NCBI RefSeq assembly: GCF_028279465.1
Contig: NZ_JANQNS010000015.1
Span: 760,929-824,928, forward strand
Source of the DNA: Parasphingopyxis sp.
GTDB lineage: Bacteria > Pseudomonadota > Alphaproteobacteria > Sphingomonadales > Sphingomonadaceae
Reading direction: 5' to 3'
DNA: 64,000 bases
The first letter of the stretch is position 1. Each line of letters opens with the position of its first letter. This document shows, in pieces, positions 53,158-63,300 of this stretch. The position numbers and the translations under genes were made by a program. The notes beneath the pieces are model-generated. The model had not been told where the DNA came from, did not search any database, and was given only the letters and a program-made list of their open reading frames with translations.

Positions 53158-54468
53158 ATGGGCCGGATACTCGGATGTGGCGTACTGGCAGTCATAGGCT
53201 TGCTCGGCACTACAGCAGCCCATGCGCAGCCCGGCTTCCCCCCAGCCCCGGTTGTCGTCAATTCCGGCGATACGGCCTGGATACTGACGGCCAGCGCGCT
53301 GGTGCTGATGATGACGCTGCCCGGGCTCGCGCTTTTCTATGGCGGGCTCGTGCGCACGAAGAATTTCCTGTCTGTCGTCATGCAGGTGTTCGGCATTTGC
53401 TGCATGGCGTCGCTGATCTGGGTGACGGTCGGCTACAGCCTTGTGTTCAGCGAGGGGAACGCCTTCATCGGCGGGCTGGATCTCGCAATGCTGTCCGGGC
53501 TCGGTGAAGTCTTTCCCGGCACCACCATTCCGGAATCGGGCATCGTATTGTTTCAGATGACCTTTGCGATCATCACGCCGGCGCTGATGGTCGGCGCCTG
53601 GGTGGAGCGGGCGCGGTTCGGCTGGGTCATGGCCTTTTCCGCGCTCTGGCTGCTGGTCGTCTATGTTCCGGTCGCACACATGATCTGGGGCGGCGGATGG
53701 CTGGCGCAGATCGGCGCGCTGGATTTTGCGGGCGGCATCGTCGTCCATACGACGGCAGGCGTATCGGCGCTGGTCGTCGCGCTGCTGCTGGGCCGGCGCG
53801 AGGGTTTCCCGGCGAAGCTGATCCCGCCGCACGGCGCCGCGCTGACCATGGCCGGGGCGGCGTTGCTCTGGGTCGGCTGGTTCGGCTTCAACGGCGGCTC
53901 GGGTCTGGTCGCGGATTTTGCGGCCGGATCGGCCATAATCAACACCCATATCGCCGCCAGCACCGCAGCCCTCACATGGGCGATGATCGAGAAGATCCGC
54001 TTCGGCAAATCGACCGGCATCGGCGTCGCAACCGGCGTCATCGCGGGCCTCGCAACGATCACGCCCGCGGCCAATGTCGTCGGCGTCGGCGGCGCATTGC
54101 TGCTCGGCTTGCTCGCCGGCATCATCTGCTTCGCCGCTGTCGGCCTCATCAAACGGCGCTTCGCGATCGACGATTCGCTCGATGTTTTCGCGGTGCACGG
54201 CGTCGGCGGCATGCTCGGCGCGACCATGTTGGCCGTGCTGATGGCGCCGGGCCTTGGCGGAGCCGGGTATCTTCCGGACACGACGATGGTGAGCCAGTTG
54301 ATCAGCCAGCTCACAGCCATCGGCGTCGTCGCCCTCTGGTCTATCTTCGCGACTGCCGGACTGGCGTGGATCGTCGGACTGGTCTTCCCCATGCGCGCCA
54401 CGAAAGAGCAGGAACAGGAAGGCCTGGATCTATCGCAGCATGGCGAAAAGGCCTGGGACTGGGACTAG
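53158..54468 (+). CDS. amtB: Ammonium transporter (Amt family)
   Basis: The 436-residue precursor has a cleavable signal peptide (ending TTAAHAQ) and 11 helices. It carries the two pore histidines of the twin-His motif in VHTTAGVSAL and FAVHGVGGMLG, and the Trp/Phe gate region near WILTASALVLMMTLPGLALF. It passes ammonium/ammonia across the inner membrane. I use the ATG at 53158, 7 bp after GGGAGG; a GTG two codons earlier is too close to that site. No glnK is adjacent, which is unusual for amt genes. A dispersed repeat borders the ribosome site. Confidence 0.93.
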   Translation: MGRILGCGVLAVIGLLGTTAAHAQPGFPPAPVVVNSGDTAWILTASALVLMMTLPGLALFYGGLVRTKNFLSVVMQVFGICCMASLIWVTVGYSLVFSEGNAFIGGLDLAMLSGLGEVFPGTTIPESGIVLFQMTFAIITPALMVGAWVERARFGWVMAFSALWLLVVYVPVAHMIWGGGWLAQIGALDFAGGIVVHTTAGVSALVVALLLGRREGFPAKLIPPHGAALTMAGAALLWVGWFGFNGGSGLVADFAAGSAIINTHIAASTAALTWAMIEKIRFGKSTGIGVATGVIAGLATITPAANVVGVGGALLLGLLAGIICFAAVGLIKRRFAIDDSLDVFAVHGVGGMLGATMLAVLMAPGLGGAGYLPDTTMVSQLISQLTAIGVVALWSIFATAGLAWIVGLVFPMRATKEQEQEGLDLSQHGEKAWDWD

Positions 54469-54471
54469 GCG

Positions 54472-54831
54472 TCAGCCGCTTCCGAATGCACGCCAAGCAA
54501 CGAACGCCAGAAACGGCAAGCCAGCCAGATCGGCCAGTGCGATCGTGCGCAGCGTTTCCGGCTGCCCATTGAGCCAATAGATTGCAAGGAAGCTGAGCAT
54601 CGACAGGCCGGTCGCGACAACGGCCATGCGCCGGACATTGGGGTCGACGGCGGCCCATAGGCAGATCAAGAGAATGGCCGCGAATAGCGCCGCGCGATGA
54701 TGCAGTAGCGGAAACACCGCACTGTCTGTCTGCACGCCATAAAGCCGCGTAATCAACGCGGGCATGACCAGCGCAACCGCCGGCAACAGGTGGATTAGCG
54801 CCAACACACCCCAAGCTATTCGATCGACCAT
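54472..54831 (-). CDS. Small membrane protein, about four helices
   Basis: From the ATG at 54831, with GGAG 8 bp upstream, this gives 119 residues with four hydrophobic segments (VLALIHLLPAVALVMPAL, ALFAAILLICLWAAV, VVATGLSMLSFLAIYWL and ALADLAGLPFLAFVAW). I do not recognise a characterised family. It is convergent with the ammonium transporter, 3 bp between stops. Function unknown. Confidence 0.65.
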   Translation of the reverse strand: MVDRIAWGVLALIHLLPAVALVMPALITRLYGVQTDSAVFPLLHHRAALFAAILLICLWAAVDPNVRRMAVVATGLSMLSFLAIYWLNGQPETLRTIALADLAGLPFLAFVAWRAFGSG

Positions 54832-54907
54832 AGGCGAAGCTCCTTCGCCCATAGCGATTGCCCACCGTGCGCCGCGTATCAATTACCTGGCAGGTAAGCG
54901 TTTTCGA

Positions 54908-56311
54908 TCAGTCGCCGGTCTGAATCCGCTCGACCAGCTGCTTCACCGTCGGCACGAAGCCGTTCGAATAGAAGGGATCGGTCTTGAAGTTGAAGGCGTT
55001 ATGGCCGGCGAACATCAGATTGTGCTCCATCGGCCCGCCATGGACGATGTCCTGCAGCGTCTTCTGGATGCAGAAGGACCGCGGATCGGCTAGCCGGCCA
55101 GTCGTGTAATTGTCCTTGTCCTTCCAGGACGAGAATTGGCACTGGCTGAGACAACCCATGCAATCGGCCTGGTCCTTGCGGATCAGCGCAGCCTCTTCGG
55201 GAGTCACGAAAACGAGCGTATTGTCCGGCGTCTTTAGCGCCATCGTAAAGCCGAGCGCATCCCATTCGCGCGCCCGCAGCAGATCGCCGCGCGTCACCCA
55301 GAAGTTCTTGCCCTTCACACCGACATCGAGCTGATATTGGTGATCGCCGGCCGCCTCGAGCGAGAAAGCGATCTGCCGTTCAGAGCGTGCCTCAAGATTC
55401 TGCAGAAACTCATTGCGAACGGCCGAGGAATAGAAACCGGTCGGCGAAAACTTGTGCAGCAGCACGTCGCCCTCTTCCAAAGAGAGCAGCGTGTCCTTCC
55501 AGGCCTGCGGTATAGGGCTTTCCTGGGTGAGAAGCGGCCGTGTGCCATATTGAAAAGCGATCTGGCCCAGTTCAGGATTGTCGATCCAGTGATCCCAGTC
55601 GCGCAGATACCAGACGCCGCCAGCCATTACGATCGGAAGGTCATCGGAAATGCCTTCGGTACGCATCGTCTCGCGCAGAGCTTTCACGCGCGGATAGGGA
55701 TCCTCGGGCTTTAGCGGGTCTTCGGCATTGGACAGGCCGTTATGGCCGCCCGCCTTCCACGGATCTTCATAAACGACCGCACCGAGCCATTCCGCGGCCT
55801 TCGAATAGGCACGCTTCCAAAGCGCCCGGAAAGCGCGGGCAGAGCTGATGATTGGCAGATAATGCACCTGATAGGAGGCCGCGATTTCGGAGAGCTTGTA
55901 GGGCATGCCGGCACCGCAGGTGACACCCGCAACCAAGCCCTTGGTCTTTTCGAGCACGCCATGCAGCACCTGCTGCGCACCACCCATTTCCCAGAGCACA
56001 TTGATATTGATCGCGCCCTTGCCGCTCGCAATCTCGAACGCGCGCTGCACCTGCGCGACGGCCCCATCGATGGCGTATTGAATCAGCTCCTCATGCCGAT
56101 CCACGCGCCGCTTGCCATGATAGACCTGCGGGATGACCCGGCCATCCGCGTCATAATTATCGGCATTGACGGCCGATACCGTTCCGATGCCGCCAGCGGC
56201 CGCCCAGGCGCCCGAACTCGCATGATTGGTCGCGGCAACGCCCTTGCCGCCCTCGATCAACGGCAGGACGTCGCGTCCGCCGTAACTGATCCCGTTCAAA
56301 CCCTTGAACAT
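54908..56311 (-). CDS. Nitronate monooxygenase-family FMN enzyme
   Basis: The 467-residue protein belongs to the 2-nitropropane dioxygenase/FabK-like TIM-barrel family: GAININVLWEMGG, GVTCGAGMPYKL, PIISSARAFRAL and IVMAGGVWYLRDW mark FMN and phosphate sites. It is longer than the usual 320-350 residues. The extra C-terminal part holds a tight cysteine cluster, CMGCLSQC, plus a later Cys in RSFCIQK, which could hold metal or an Fe-S cluster. The reaction is uncertain: nitronate oxidation or an enoyl-type reduction. The gene stands alone between the small membrane protein and the glycosyltransferase. Confidence 0.8.
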   Translation of the reverse strand: MFKGLNGISYGGRDVLPLIEGGKGVAATNHASSGAWAAAGGIGTVSAVNADNYDADGRVIPQVYHGKRRVDRHEELIQYAIDGAVAQVQRAFEIASGKGAININVLWEMGGAQQVLHGVLEKTKGLVAGVTCGAGMPYKLSEIAASYQVHYLPIISSARAFRALWKRAYSKAAEWLGAVVYEDPWKAGGHNGLSNAEDPLKPEDPYPRVKALRETMRTEGISDDLPIVMAGGVWYLRDWDHWIDNPELGQIAFQYGTRPLLTQESPIPQAWKDTLLSLEEGDVLLHKFSPTGFYSSAVRNEFLQNLEARSERQIAFSLEAAGDHQYQLDVGVKGKNFWVTRGDLLRAREWDALGFTMALKTPDNTLVFVTPEEAALIRKDQADCMGCLSQCQFSSWKDKDNYTTGRLADPRSFCIQKTLQDIVHGGPMEHNLMFAGHNAFNFKTDPFYSNGFVPTVKQLVERIQTGD

Positions 56312-56374
56312 GATATCTCCGACCCGTTTCCGCCCGCATATAGGGTGTTTTAACCAGCGATGCGAATATTTTAC

Positions 56375-57508
56375 TCAGACTGTGGACAAGGGCCCGTTTC
56401 CCAACGCCTCGCCATAGAGCCGCGCATAGGCGGAAATCATCGCGGCTTCGTCATATTTTGCGGCAGCGCGTTCTCGATTGGCGCGTCCGATTTCCCGCCG
56501 TAAATCGCTGTCTTCCGCCAACAGTGCCAATGCGGACTCAAGCCCGCCATTCTTGGATATAAGCAGTTCGCGATTGGGGTCCGCCACCATCGACCACACA
56601 TCGCCGACATCGGGCGATGCCAAAGGCAGGCCCGCCGCCATCGCCTCGACAACCGAAATTGGAAACTGTTCGCTGCGCGAAGACAGAGCGAATATGTCGA
56701 AATGTCCAGTATAGCGCCATGGCCGATCAAGGAAGCCCGCCAAAACCACTCTGTCCGCAATGCCGCTGGCTATCGCTTCGCAGGAAATCGCCTCGCGTTC
56801 CGGGCCCTCGCCGACGATTACGAGCTTTACATGGTCGGGCAACGCGGCAACGGCACGGACTAGGCGCGGTAGGTCTTTCACCTCGCGCAAGCCCGCAATG
56901 GTGCCGACGATCACATCGCTTGGCTGACGCTCGAAACCCGAAATTACGTCAGGCTCCGGTGGCGCCATATATCGCTCGACCGGGATGCCGTTGGCGATTT
57001 GCAGAATGCGATGTTCGGGTTGCTTCCAGACCCCGCGGGCTATCCCGGCCAGACGATCCGATGGCACCACAAGCCTGTGCAGAGTCGGAAAGGCGAAGCG
57101 GCGATACAATGTCCGGCTTGTCTTGAGACCATCCGCCTCATCGGCGTTGAAGCCGTCTTCATGATGGATCAGAGGCGGCAGATTTGCGCGCTTCAAACGA
57201 TGCGCCATGACCGCATCCATAGCGCCCCAGTTATAGGTCAGCACAAGATCGAAACCGCGCATATAGTCGGCAAGCTCGGCCATTCTCGCGAGAGACGGCT
57301 TGCCCGTGAGGCTCGGCGCATCGGACGGAAAAACAACATCGATCGCCGGATCAATAGCGTCGCGGGCGTCCAGTGAATCTGGCATGGCGCTGACGATGCT
57401 GTGCCGCGCATTATCGCCGAACATGTTCATTAGCCGGACCGCGCGCGCTTCCTTCCCACCCAGCGAAAATGTCGAGTGCAGATGAAGGATATGCGGCGGC
57501 GTGCTCAC
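56375..57508 (-). CDS. Family 4 glycosyltransferase
   Basis: A 377-residue GT-B enzyme. The N-terminal half starts HILHLHSTFSLGGKEARAV, the acceptor-side pattern. The C-terminal half has GTIAGLREVKDLPRLVRAV, LVIVGEGPEREAI and SRSEQFPISVVEAMAAGLPL, the donor-binding EX7E-like motif. The start is a GTG that overlaps the hydrolase stop as GTGA; the longer frame upstream lies inside that gene. It would transfer a sugar from a nucleotide donor to an envelope glycan or lipid. The product cannot be named. Confidence 0.87.
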   Translation of the reverse strand: MSTPPHILHLHSTFSLGGKEARAVRLMNMFGDNARHSIVSAMPDSLDARDAIDPAIDVVFPSDAPSLTGKPSLARMAELADYMRGFDLVLTYNWGAMDAVMAHRLKRANLPPLIHHEDGFNADEADGLKTSRTLYRRFAFPTLHRLVVPSDRLAGIARGVWKQPEHRILQIANGIPVERYMAPPEPDVISGFERQPSDVIVGTIAGLREVKDLPRLVRAVAALPDHVKLVIVGEGPEREAISCEAIASGIADRVVLAGFLDRPWRYTGHFDIFALSSRSEQFPISVVEAMAAGLPLASPDVGDVWSMVADPNRELLISKNGGLESALALLAEDSDLRREIGRANRERAAAKYDEAAMISAYARLYGEALGNGPLSTV

Positions 57509-58362
57509 GCCCGAACGCGCTCCAACAGGGCATCGATGGCCGCTTCCGCTTCCGGCTCGTCGAGTATGGGGGCATGGCCGACATTCGGCACGACCGCTGT
57601 CGCGAGATCGGGTTTGCGGCGCACCATTTCCTGCGCGGTATCTTCGGAGAGGATTTCCGAATGCCCGCCGCGCACGAGCAATGTGGGCACCTCTTTCAGC
57701 CCGTCGAACGCCGTCCACATATCGAAACCGGATTCGCCACCCGGTACGCGAAATGGCTCTGCAATCCGCATGTCGTAATCGTAGCCGATCCGTCCGGACG
57801 GCTGGACCTTGCACAGCCGCTTGGCCATCGCCAGCCAGTCGTCCAGCTCCCATTTCGGATAGACATCGCCAAAGCCTGCATTGAGCGCCCGCGCAGCATG
57901 CAGCCAGGTCGGATAATTTCCGCCCTTACCGACATAGCCGCGAATGCGCTCGACACCCGCCTCCTCGATGACGGGGCCAATGTCGTTGAGCAGCGCGCCG
58001 GCCAGCCGCTCCGGATTGGTTGCGGCCTGCAGCATCGTAATCAACCCGCCCAGCGAGGTTCCGAAGGCGATATATCGCCGGATATCGGTGGCTTTCAGGA
58101 AGGCCTCGACATCCTGCACATAGGTTAGCGGGACATAGGTCATCGGATCGGGCGCATAGGCGCTTTCGCCACGGCCGCGCATTTCCAGCACATAGATGCG
58201 CCAGTCGCCTGCCAAACGTTCGACAACCGGCTCCCAATCGCGCGCGTTGCGGGTGAGTCCATGCAAGCAGATGATTGGCGGCTGATTATCTGGGCCATCA
58301 TAGAGGCGATAGTGCAGCCTCAACCCGTCATTCGACCACCAAACGCCATTGCTATAGTCCAT
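57505..58362 (-). CDS. Alpha/beta-fold hydrolase
   Basis: From the ATG at 58362 this gives 285 residues. ICLHGLTRNARDW supplies the oxyanion hole, GTSLGG the nucleophile Ser, VRGGHSEIL the Asp region and NVGHAPILDEP the catalytic His. Members cleave esters, amides or similar bonds; no substrate can be inferred. It is divergent from selO; an alternative ATG at 58404 would overlap the selO start. The glycosyltransferase gene overlaps its end, so the two form an operon. Confidence 0.87.
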   Translation of the reverse strand: MDYSNGVWWSNDGLRLHYRLYDGPDNQPPIICLHGLTRNARDWEPVVERLAGDWRIYVLEMRGRGESAYAPDPMTYVPLTYVQDVEAFLKATDIRRYIAFGTSLGGLITMLQAATNPERLAGALLNDIGPVIEEAGVERIRGYVGKGGNYPTWLHAARALNAGFGDVYPKWELDDWLAMAKRLCKVQPSGRIGYDYDMRIAEPFRVPGGESGFDMWTAFDGLKEVPTLLVRGGHSEILSEDTAQEMVRRKPDLATAVVPNVGHAPILDEPEAEAAIDALLERVRA

Positions 58363-58402
58363 CACGCTTGCGTCCTTCCCTTCGATCCCCCCATATCGGC
58401 GC

Positions 58403-59800
58403 ATGACGATTTTGCCGCAAGCTTCAACTTTCCGCCCCGAAACGACGATCCTGGAATTGGGCGAGGATTTCTACGATCCCGTCGACGCTGCAAAATTCCC
58501 GCAGCATATATTGCGTTTCCGCAACGATCGCTGGGCCGAGACTGTAGGTCTTGCGGAGCTCAACGACGCAGAATGGATTGCGCATTTCGGACGGTTCGAA
58601 CCGCTTCAAGATTCCCTCCCCTCGCCGCTGGCGTTGCGCTATCACGGTCATCAGTTTCGCAGCTACAATCCCGAAATCGGCGATGGGCGAGGCTTTCTGT
58701 TCGCCCAGATGCGCGATCATCGCGACCGCCTGATGGACCTTGGCACCAAGGGTTCGGGGCAGACGCCCTATAGCCGGTTCGGCGACGGGCGGCTGACGCT
58801 AAAGGGCGGCGTGCGCGAAATCCTGGCGACCGAAATGCTCGAAGCGCTGGGCGTCGAAACGTCGAAAACCTTTTCCCTTATCGAGACCGGTGAGTCGCTG
58901 GAACGCAATGACGAGCCCTCGCCTACGCGATCCTCGGTCATGGTCCGGCTCAGCCATGGCCATATCCGGATCGGCACGTTCCAGCGTCTCGCGACCCTAC
59001 GCCAGCCGGAAAATATGGAAAAGCTGATCGCCTACTGCCTCAAACACTATTTCGGCGAGGAGGCAGGCAGCGATGGACCACAACTCTTGCTCAGCCATGT
59101 TGTGGCCGGCGGTGCTAAGCTCGCGGCATCCTACATGGCCGCTGGTTTCGTCCATGGCGTGCTGAATAGCGACAATATCGGAATCACGACGGAGAGTTTT
59201 GATTACGGCCCCTGGCGCTTCACGCCAAAATGGGACCCCGGCTTTACCGCCGCCTATTTCGACCAAACCGGGCTCTACGCCTTTGCCCGGCAGGCCGAAG
59301 CGATCCATTGGGATACCGCCCAGCTCGCCGTTTCGCTCCGGCTGATCGAGGAGGACGCGGACTCGCTGATTGAGCTGGCTAAGGGGTTTGGCGCACTTTA
59401 TCGCGACGCGTATCTCGAGCGCATGCTCTGGCGGCTCGGCGTCGAGAGCCGCGGAACGAGCGACGATGTGCGCCTTTTCACCGCAATCGAAAAAGCGCTG
59501 CGCGACTCCGGCATCATGATCGACCGGTTCTTCTTCGATTGGCGCGGCGGGCAACGGCGAGGGTCCTCACCCGTCGATACGATCTATGATAGTGACGCAT
59601 TTGCCGATGTCGCGCAGGCCATGGCGGCCTATGCCACGCAGCCTCCGCGCCATGTCTATTGGTCGGACCCGGAGCCCTGCTCGATGCATATCGACGAGGT
59701 CGAGGCGATATGGGCGTGCATCGACGAGAACGACGACTGGTCCATGTTATACGACAAGGTAGACGCCATCCGGCGGATGGGTGAGGCGATGCGCGAGTAG
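58403..59800 (+). CDS. selO: SelO (YdiU) protein adenylyltransferase
   Basis: The 465-residue protein is a pseudokinase-fold AMPylase. Visible motifs are LRYHGHQFRSYNPEIGDGRG, LGTKGSGQTPYSRFGDGRL with the nucleotide-binding Lys and Arg, SSVMVRLSHGHIRIG and HGVLNSDNIGI with the catalytic Asp-Asn pair, then DYGPW. SelO transfers AMP from ATP to Ser/Thr/Tyr of redox-related proteins under oxidative stress. Length is close to that of E. coli YdiU. It starts 40 bp from the divergent hydrolase gene. Confidence 0.95.
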   Translation: MTILPQASTFRPETTILELGEDFYDPVDAAKFPQHILRFRNDRWAETVGLAELNDAEWIAHFGRFEPLQDSLPSPLALRYHGHQFRSYNPEIGDGRGFLFAQMRDHRDRLMDLGTKGSGQTPYSRFGDGRLTLKGGVREILATEMLEALGVETSKTFSLIETGESLERNDEPSPTRSSVMVRLSHGHIRIGTFQRLATLRQPENMEKLIAYCLKHYFGEEAGSDGPQLLLSHVVAGGAKLAASYMAAGFVHGVLNSDNIGITTESFDYGPWRFTPKWDPGFTAAYFDQTGLYAFARQAEAIHWDTAQLAVSLRLIEEDADSLIELAKGFGALYRDAYLERMLWRLGVESRGTSDDVRLFTAIEKALRDSGIMIDRFFFDWRGGQRRGSSPVDTIYDSDAFADVAQAMAAYATQPPRHVYWSDPEPCSMHIDEVEAIWACIDENDDWSMLYDKVDAIRRMGEAMRE

Positions 59801-59802
59801 CG

Positions 59803-60300
59803 CTAGCCGCCCTCAACGTTCTGAAGCGTGAGCGGCTGCAGTCCGATCGACAGCACTTTCCAGCGCCCGGCCTGGTACTGATAATAGATATCGAACTGGA
59901 TCGCGATCGGCCGCAGCCCGAACACGCCTTGGAGACGCAATATGTCGGACGCGACCATTAGCGGCGGCTGGGTGAATTCCGGCGCCAGCAGTAGCGTGGT
60001 CGACAAGTCGATCTGCTGCTCGCGCAGATAGCGGAACGTCTCGGCCAGTTGCGCCGAACTGTTCTGCACCTGAAAATTGGTCGCGCCGGTATCGCGCAAC
60101 ACGGAATAATTCCCGGCGATATTCGCATCATGGATCGACACCATCGTGCCCCATAACAGCCGCGACAGCGTCAGCCGGTCTGGCGTGGGCAAGCTGGCGT
60201 TCGACGTTGTCCGCGGATCCTGGGCCTGCGCCGGCATGACCAGCATCGCCGCAAGGAGCAAGACCATCCATCGCTTCATCATCTGGCGCATTTCCTTCAC
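59803..60300 (-). CDS. Small exported protein of unknown function
   Basis: The 165-residue protein has a clear signal peptide (MKRWMVLLLAAMLVMPAQAQ). The mature part has no Cys and contains FDIYYQYQAGRWKVLSIGLQ near the end, a pattern seen in NTF2-like folds. I do not recognise a named family. Start codons at residues 1, 7 and 8 are all possible. It is convergent with selO and lies 66 bp upstream of nothing else on its strand but the adhesin gene end. Function unknown. Confidence 0.65.
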   Translation of the reverse strand: MKEMRQMMKRWMVLLLAAMLVMPAQAQDPRTTSNASLPTPDRLTLSRLLWGTMVSIHDANIAGNYSVLRDTGATNFQVQNSSAQLAETFRYLREQQIDLSTTLLLAPEFTQPPLMVASDILRLQGVFGLRPIAIQFDIYYQYQAGRWKVLSIGLQPLTLQNVEGG

Positions 60301-60366
60301 AGATACTCAACGGTCAGGAGCATAGCGCCCTGTTCTGTGGTTGCCAGTGATTAACTATCTGCGCCC

Positions 60367-63300
60367 CTACCAACCGATCTGGAAGCCTGTTCGCGCGCCG
60401 ACCTCGCCGGAATTCAGCCCCACGCCGAAGCCCGCCGAGAAGGAGGCGTTGTCGCTGATCCGCGCGGAGAGCGACGTCGATGCCGCGAAGCGGTTGGCAT
60501 AATAGCCGATGCCGCTCGACAGCGCGAAGTGCATATCCGGCAGGAGTACCGGCGATTCCATCGAGAGCGCCATGGCGACACCTTCGTTGGCCCGCTGGAT
60601 ATCGACCCGGTTCTGGTTGGTCAGTTCGAACAGCGTCGTGGTCTGGCCCTGCAGCGCGGCGATGGCGGTCGAGTTAGACCGGATCGCCGACGTGTTGCCG
60701 GCAATGGCCGCGCTGTTGGTCGCTATGGCCGTCGTATTGGCGCTGACCTGCGCGGAATTGTGCGCGGTCACCTGCTGCGTTCCGAACGCCGCTCCGCCGT
60801 TCATCGCGGCCGTCGGTGTCGGCGACTGGACCGTGTTCTCCTGCCGCACCGCATTCGTCATCATCATCGCGTTGTTTCCGGTAGACGCCGCCGGTGTGCC
60901 GTTGGTGACGGCTACCATATCCATCCGGTTCTCGCCCGAAGATACCGCAGCCGGATCGATCTCCATCCGGGCCGTTTGAGGTGCAAGGCCGCTATTCTCG
61001 CCCGGGCTCGATGCGAGATATTCGAGCCCCCCGCGCGATTGCGCGACATTGGGCACCGAATTCGTCGTCATCATCGCGGACGATGCCGGCGCCGTCATAT
61101 TCGCGGGTACTGCGTTCGGCGCGGCATTCGGTACCGTGTTTGGCGCCGCAGTGGCCGGTGCGGTCGCGGCCGGTGCGCGTGTTGTTCTGGCCGGAACCGA
61201 CGGCACCGAAGACGGCACCGTGGAAGCAACAGCGGCCGGCGCTGCCGATGGCGGCGGAGCCGAGGCGGGCGTGACAGCCGCCGGCGTCGGTGCCGATATC
61301 GGCGCGGCCGACCCGGCCGGTGCAGCCACGGAGAGCATGCCGCTATCGTTGACCGTCACTGTGTAGGTTTGCCCCGCCGGCACGAGCGCGCCCAGACCCG
61401 CCAGCGTGTAGGTCGCGTTCGCATTGCCGATTGCGATATTGTTGACGCCGGTGCTCATCGCCCCGAAGCCGATCGCCATCGAATTGTTATGCATCGCCAT
61501 GGCCTGGTTGCCCAGCGCCAGCGCCGATGTGCCGCTCGCGATGGTGCCGCGACCGATCGCCACCGCACCGGCCCGGCTCGCTCTCGACTGGTTGCCGATC
61601 GCCACCGAGTGGATATTGCTGGCCGTCGAATCCGGGCCGATCGCCGTCGAGAAATCACCCGACGCATCGGCGCTGCGTCCCAGAGCGGAGCTCCGGTTGC
61701 CCGTCGCCCGTGAACCGGCGCCAACCGCCGTCGCGCTGGCGCGGTCGGCCAGTGCATTATTGCCCAGCGCTACCGCGTTACCGGCTGTTGCCTGTGCGCC
61801 GCGTCCCAACGCTGCCGAGGATTGCCCAGCGGCGTTCGCATCCGCCCCAAGAGCGACTGCGCCTTCCTCGGTGGCATCAGCGTCAGCGCCAACCGCTAAT
61901 GCTTCTTCGCCTTCAGCACGTGCAAGGCTGCCCACAGCAATGGCGCTCTCTGCATTGATGACGGAGTTCGCGCCAACCGCAATGCCTGATTCCGCTTGTG
62001 TTTCGGCACCAAAGCCGACCGCGACGGAAGACGGACTGAGCGTTCTTGCAGCTGCTCCCACAGCGGTACCGCCGGGATCCAACGCAGTGGCCCCATTGCC
62101 AATCGCCGTTCCGGCCTCGCCGGCAGCCGACGCCGAGTTGCCTACTGCCGTACCGCCTCCTGTTGCAACAGAACGGGTACCAATAGCGGTGGCGAAGGTG
62201 CCGTTTGCCAAAGCCTGAGCGCCGACCGCGGTCGCATCCGTCCGGTCAGCTTGACTGGAAGAACCAATTGCCGTCGAAGACAATCCGATAGCTTGCGCAT
62301 CTCTGCCAAATGCGGAACTCGAACCTGCGCTCGCTGTGGCGCCATTGCCGACAGCGGTAGAGCCATTGAATCCCGTAGCGACGGCATTGATCCCGAGTGC
62401 AGTCGAATTGACATTAGCGGTATCCGAACCACTGCCGCATTCAAGGCCTGGGCTTTCCTCACATGACGCAGTCGCGCCCTGTGGCTGACTGATTGGTCCG
62501 CCAGCTAACTGCAAGCTGCTGGCGGATGCCGAGAGCGGCGCCGGGGCACTGTTGGACGTGCTGTCGGGCGAGGCGGACAGCATGCCGCTTGAATTCACTG
62601 TCACATCCCACACCTCACCGCCCGGTACGAGTGCGCCGAGGCCGGCTAGCGTGTAGGTCGCATCGGCATTGCCGATCGCTATATTGTTGGCGCCATTACT
62701 CGCCGCGCCGAAGCCGATCGCCATTGAGAAATTGTGCGTCGCTTCCGCCTGATTGCCGATCGCCACCGAGGAGGTGCCAAGGGCATCCGTGCCGCGGCCA
62801 ATCGCTACAGCGCCTGCCCGGCTCGCCGTCGACTGGTTACCGATAGCCACCGCATGGATGTTACTCGCCGTCGAGTCCGGTCCGATAGCCGTCGAGAAGT
62901 CGCCCGATGCCTCGGCGCTGCGCCCTAGCGCAGAGCTCCGGTTGCCAGTCGCCCGCGAGCCGGCGCCAACCGCCGTCGCGCTGGCGCGGTCGGCCAGTGC
63001 ATTGTTGCCCAGCGCTACCGCGTTGCCGGCTGTCGCCTGTGCGCCGCGTCCCAATGCTGTCGAGGACGGCCCGGTGGCGTCCGCATCCGCGCCCAGCGCC
63101 ACTGCGCCTTCCCCGGTCGCCTGAGCGCCATCCGTATCGGGATCGCCATCATCGCCGCCGATCGCAATGGCACCCGCAGCCGTAGCGTCCGAGTTCATCC
63201 CCATCGCGACAGCCTGCGCGGCCGTAGCGTCGGTATTGCTGCCGATAGCAACCGCGCCGACACTCCCTGTAGAGACGTCGGCATTCGCACCGATGGCGAT

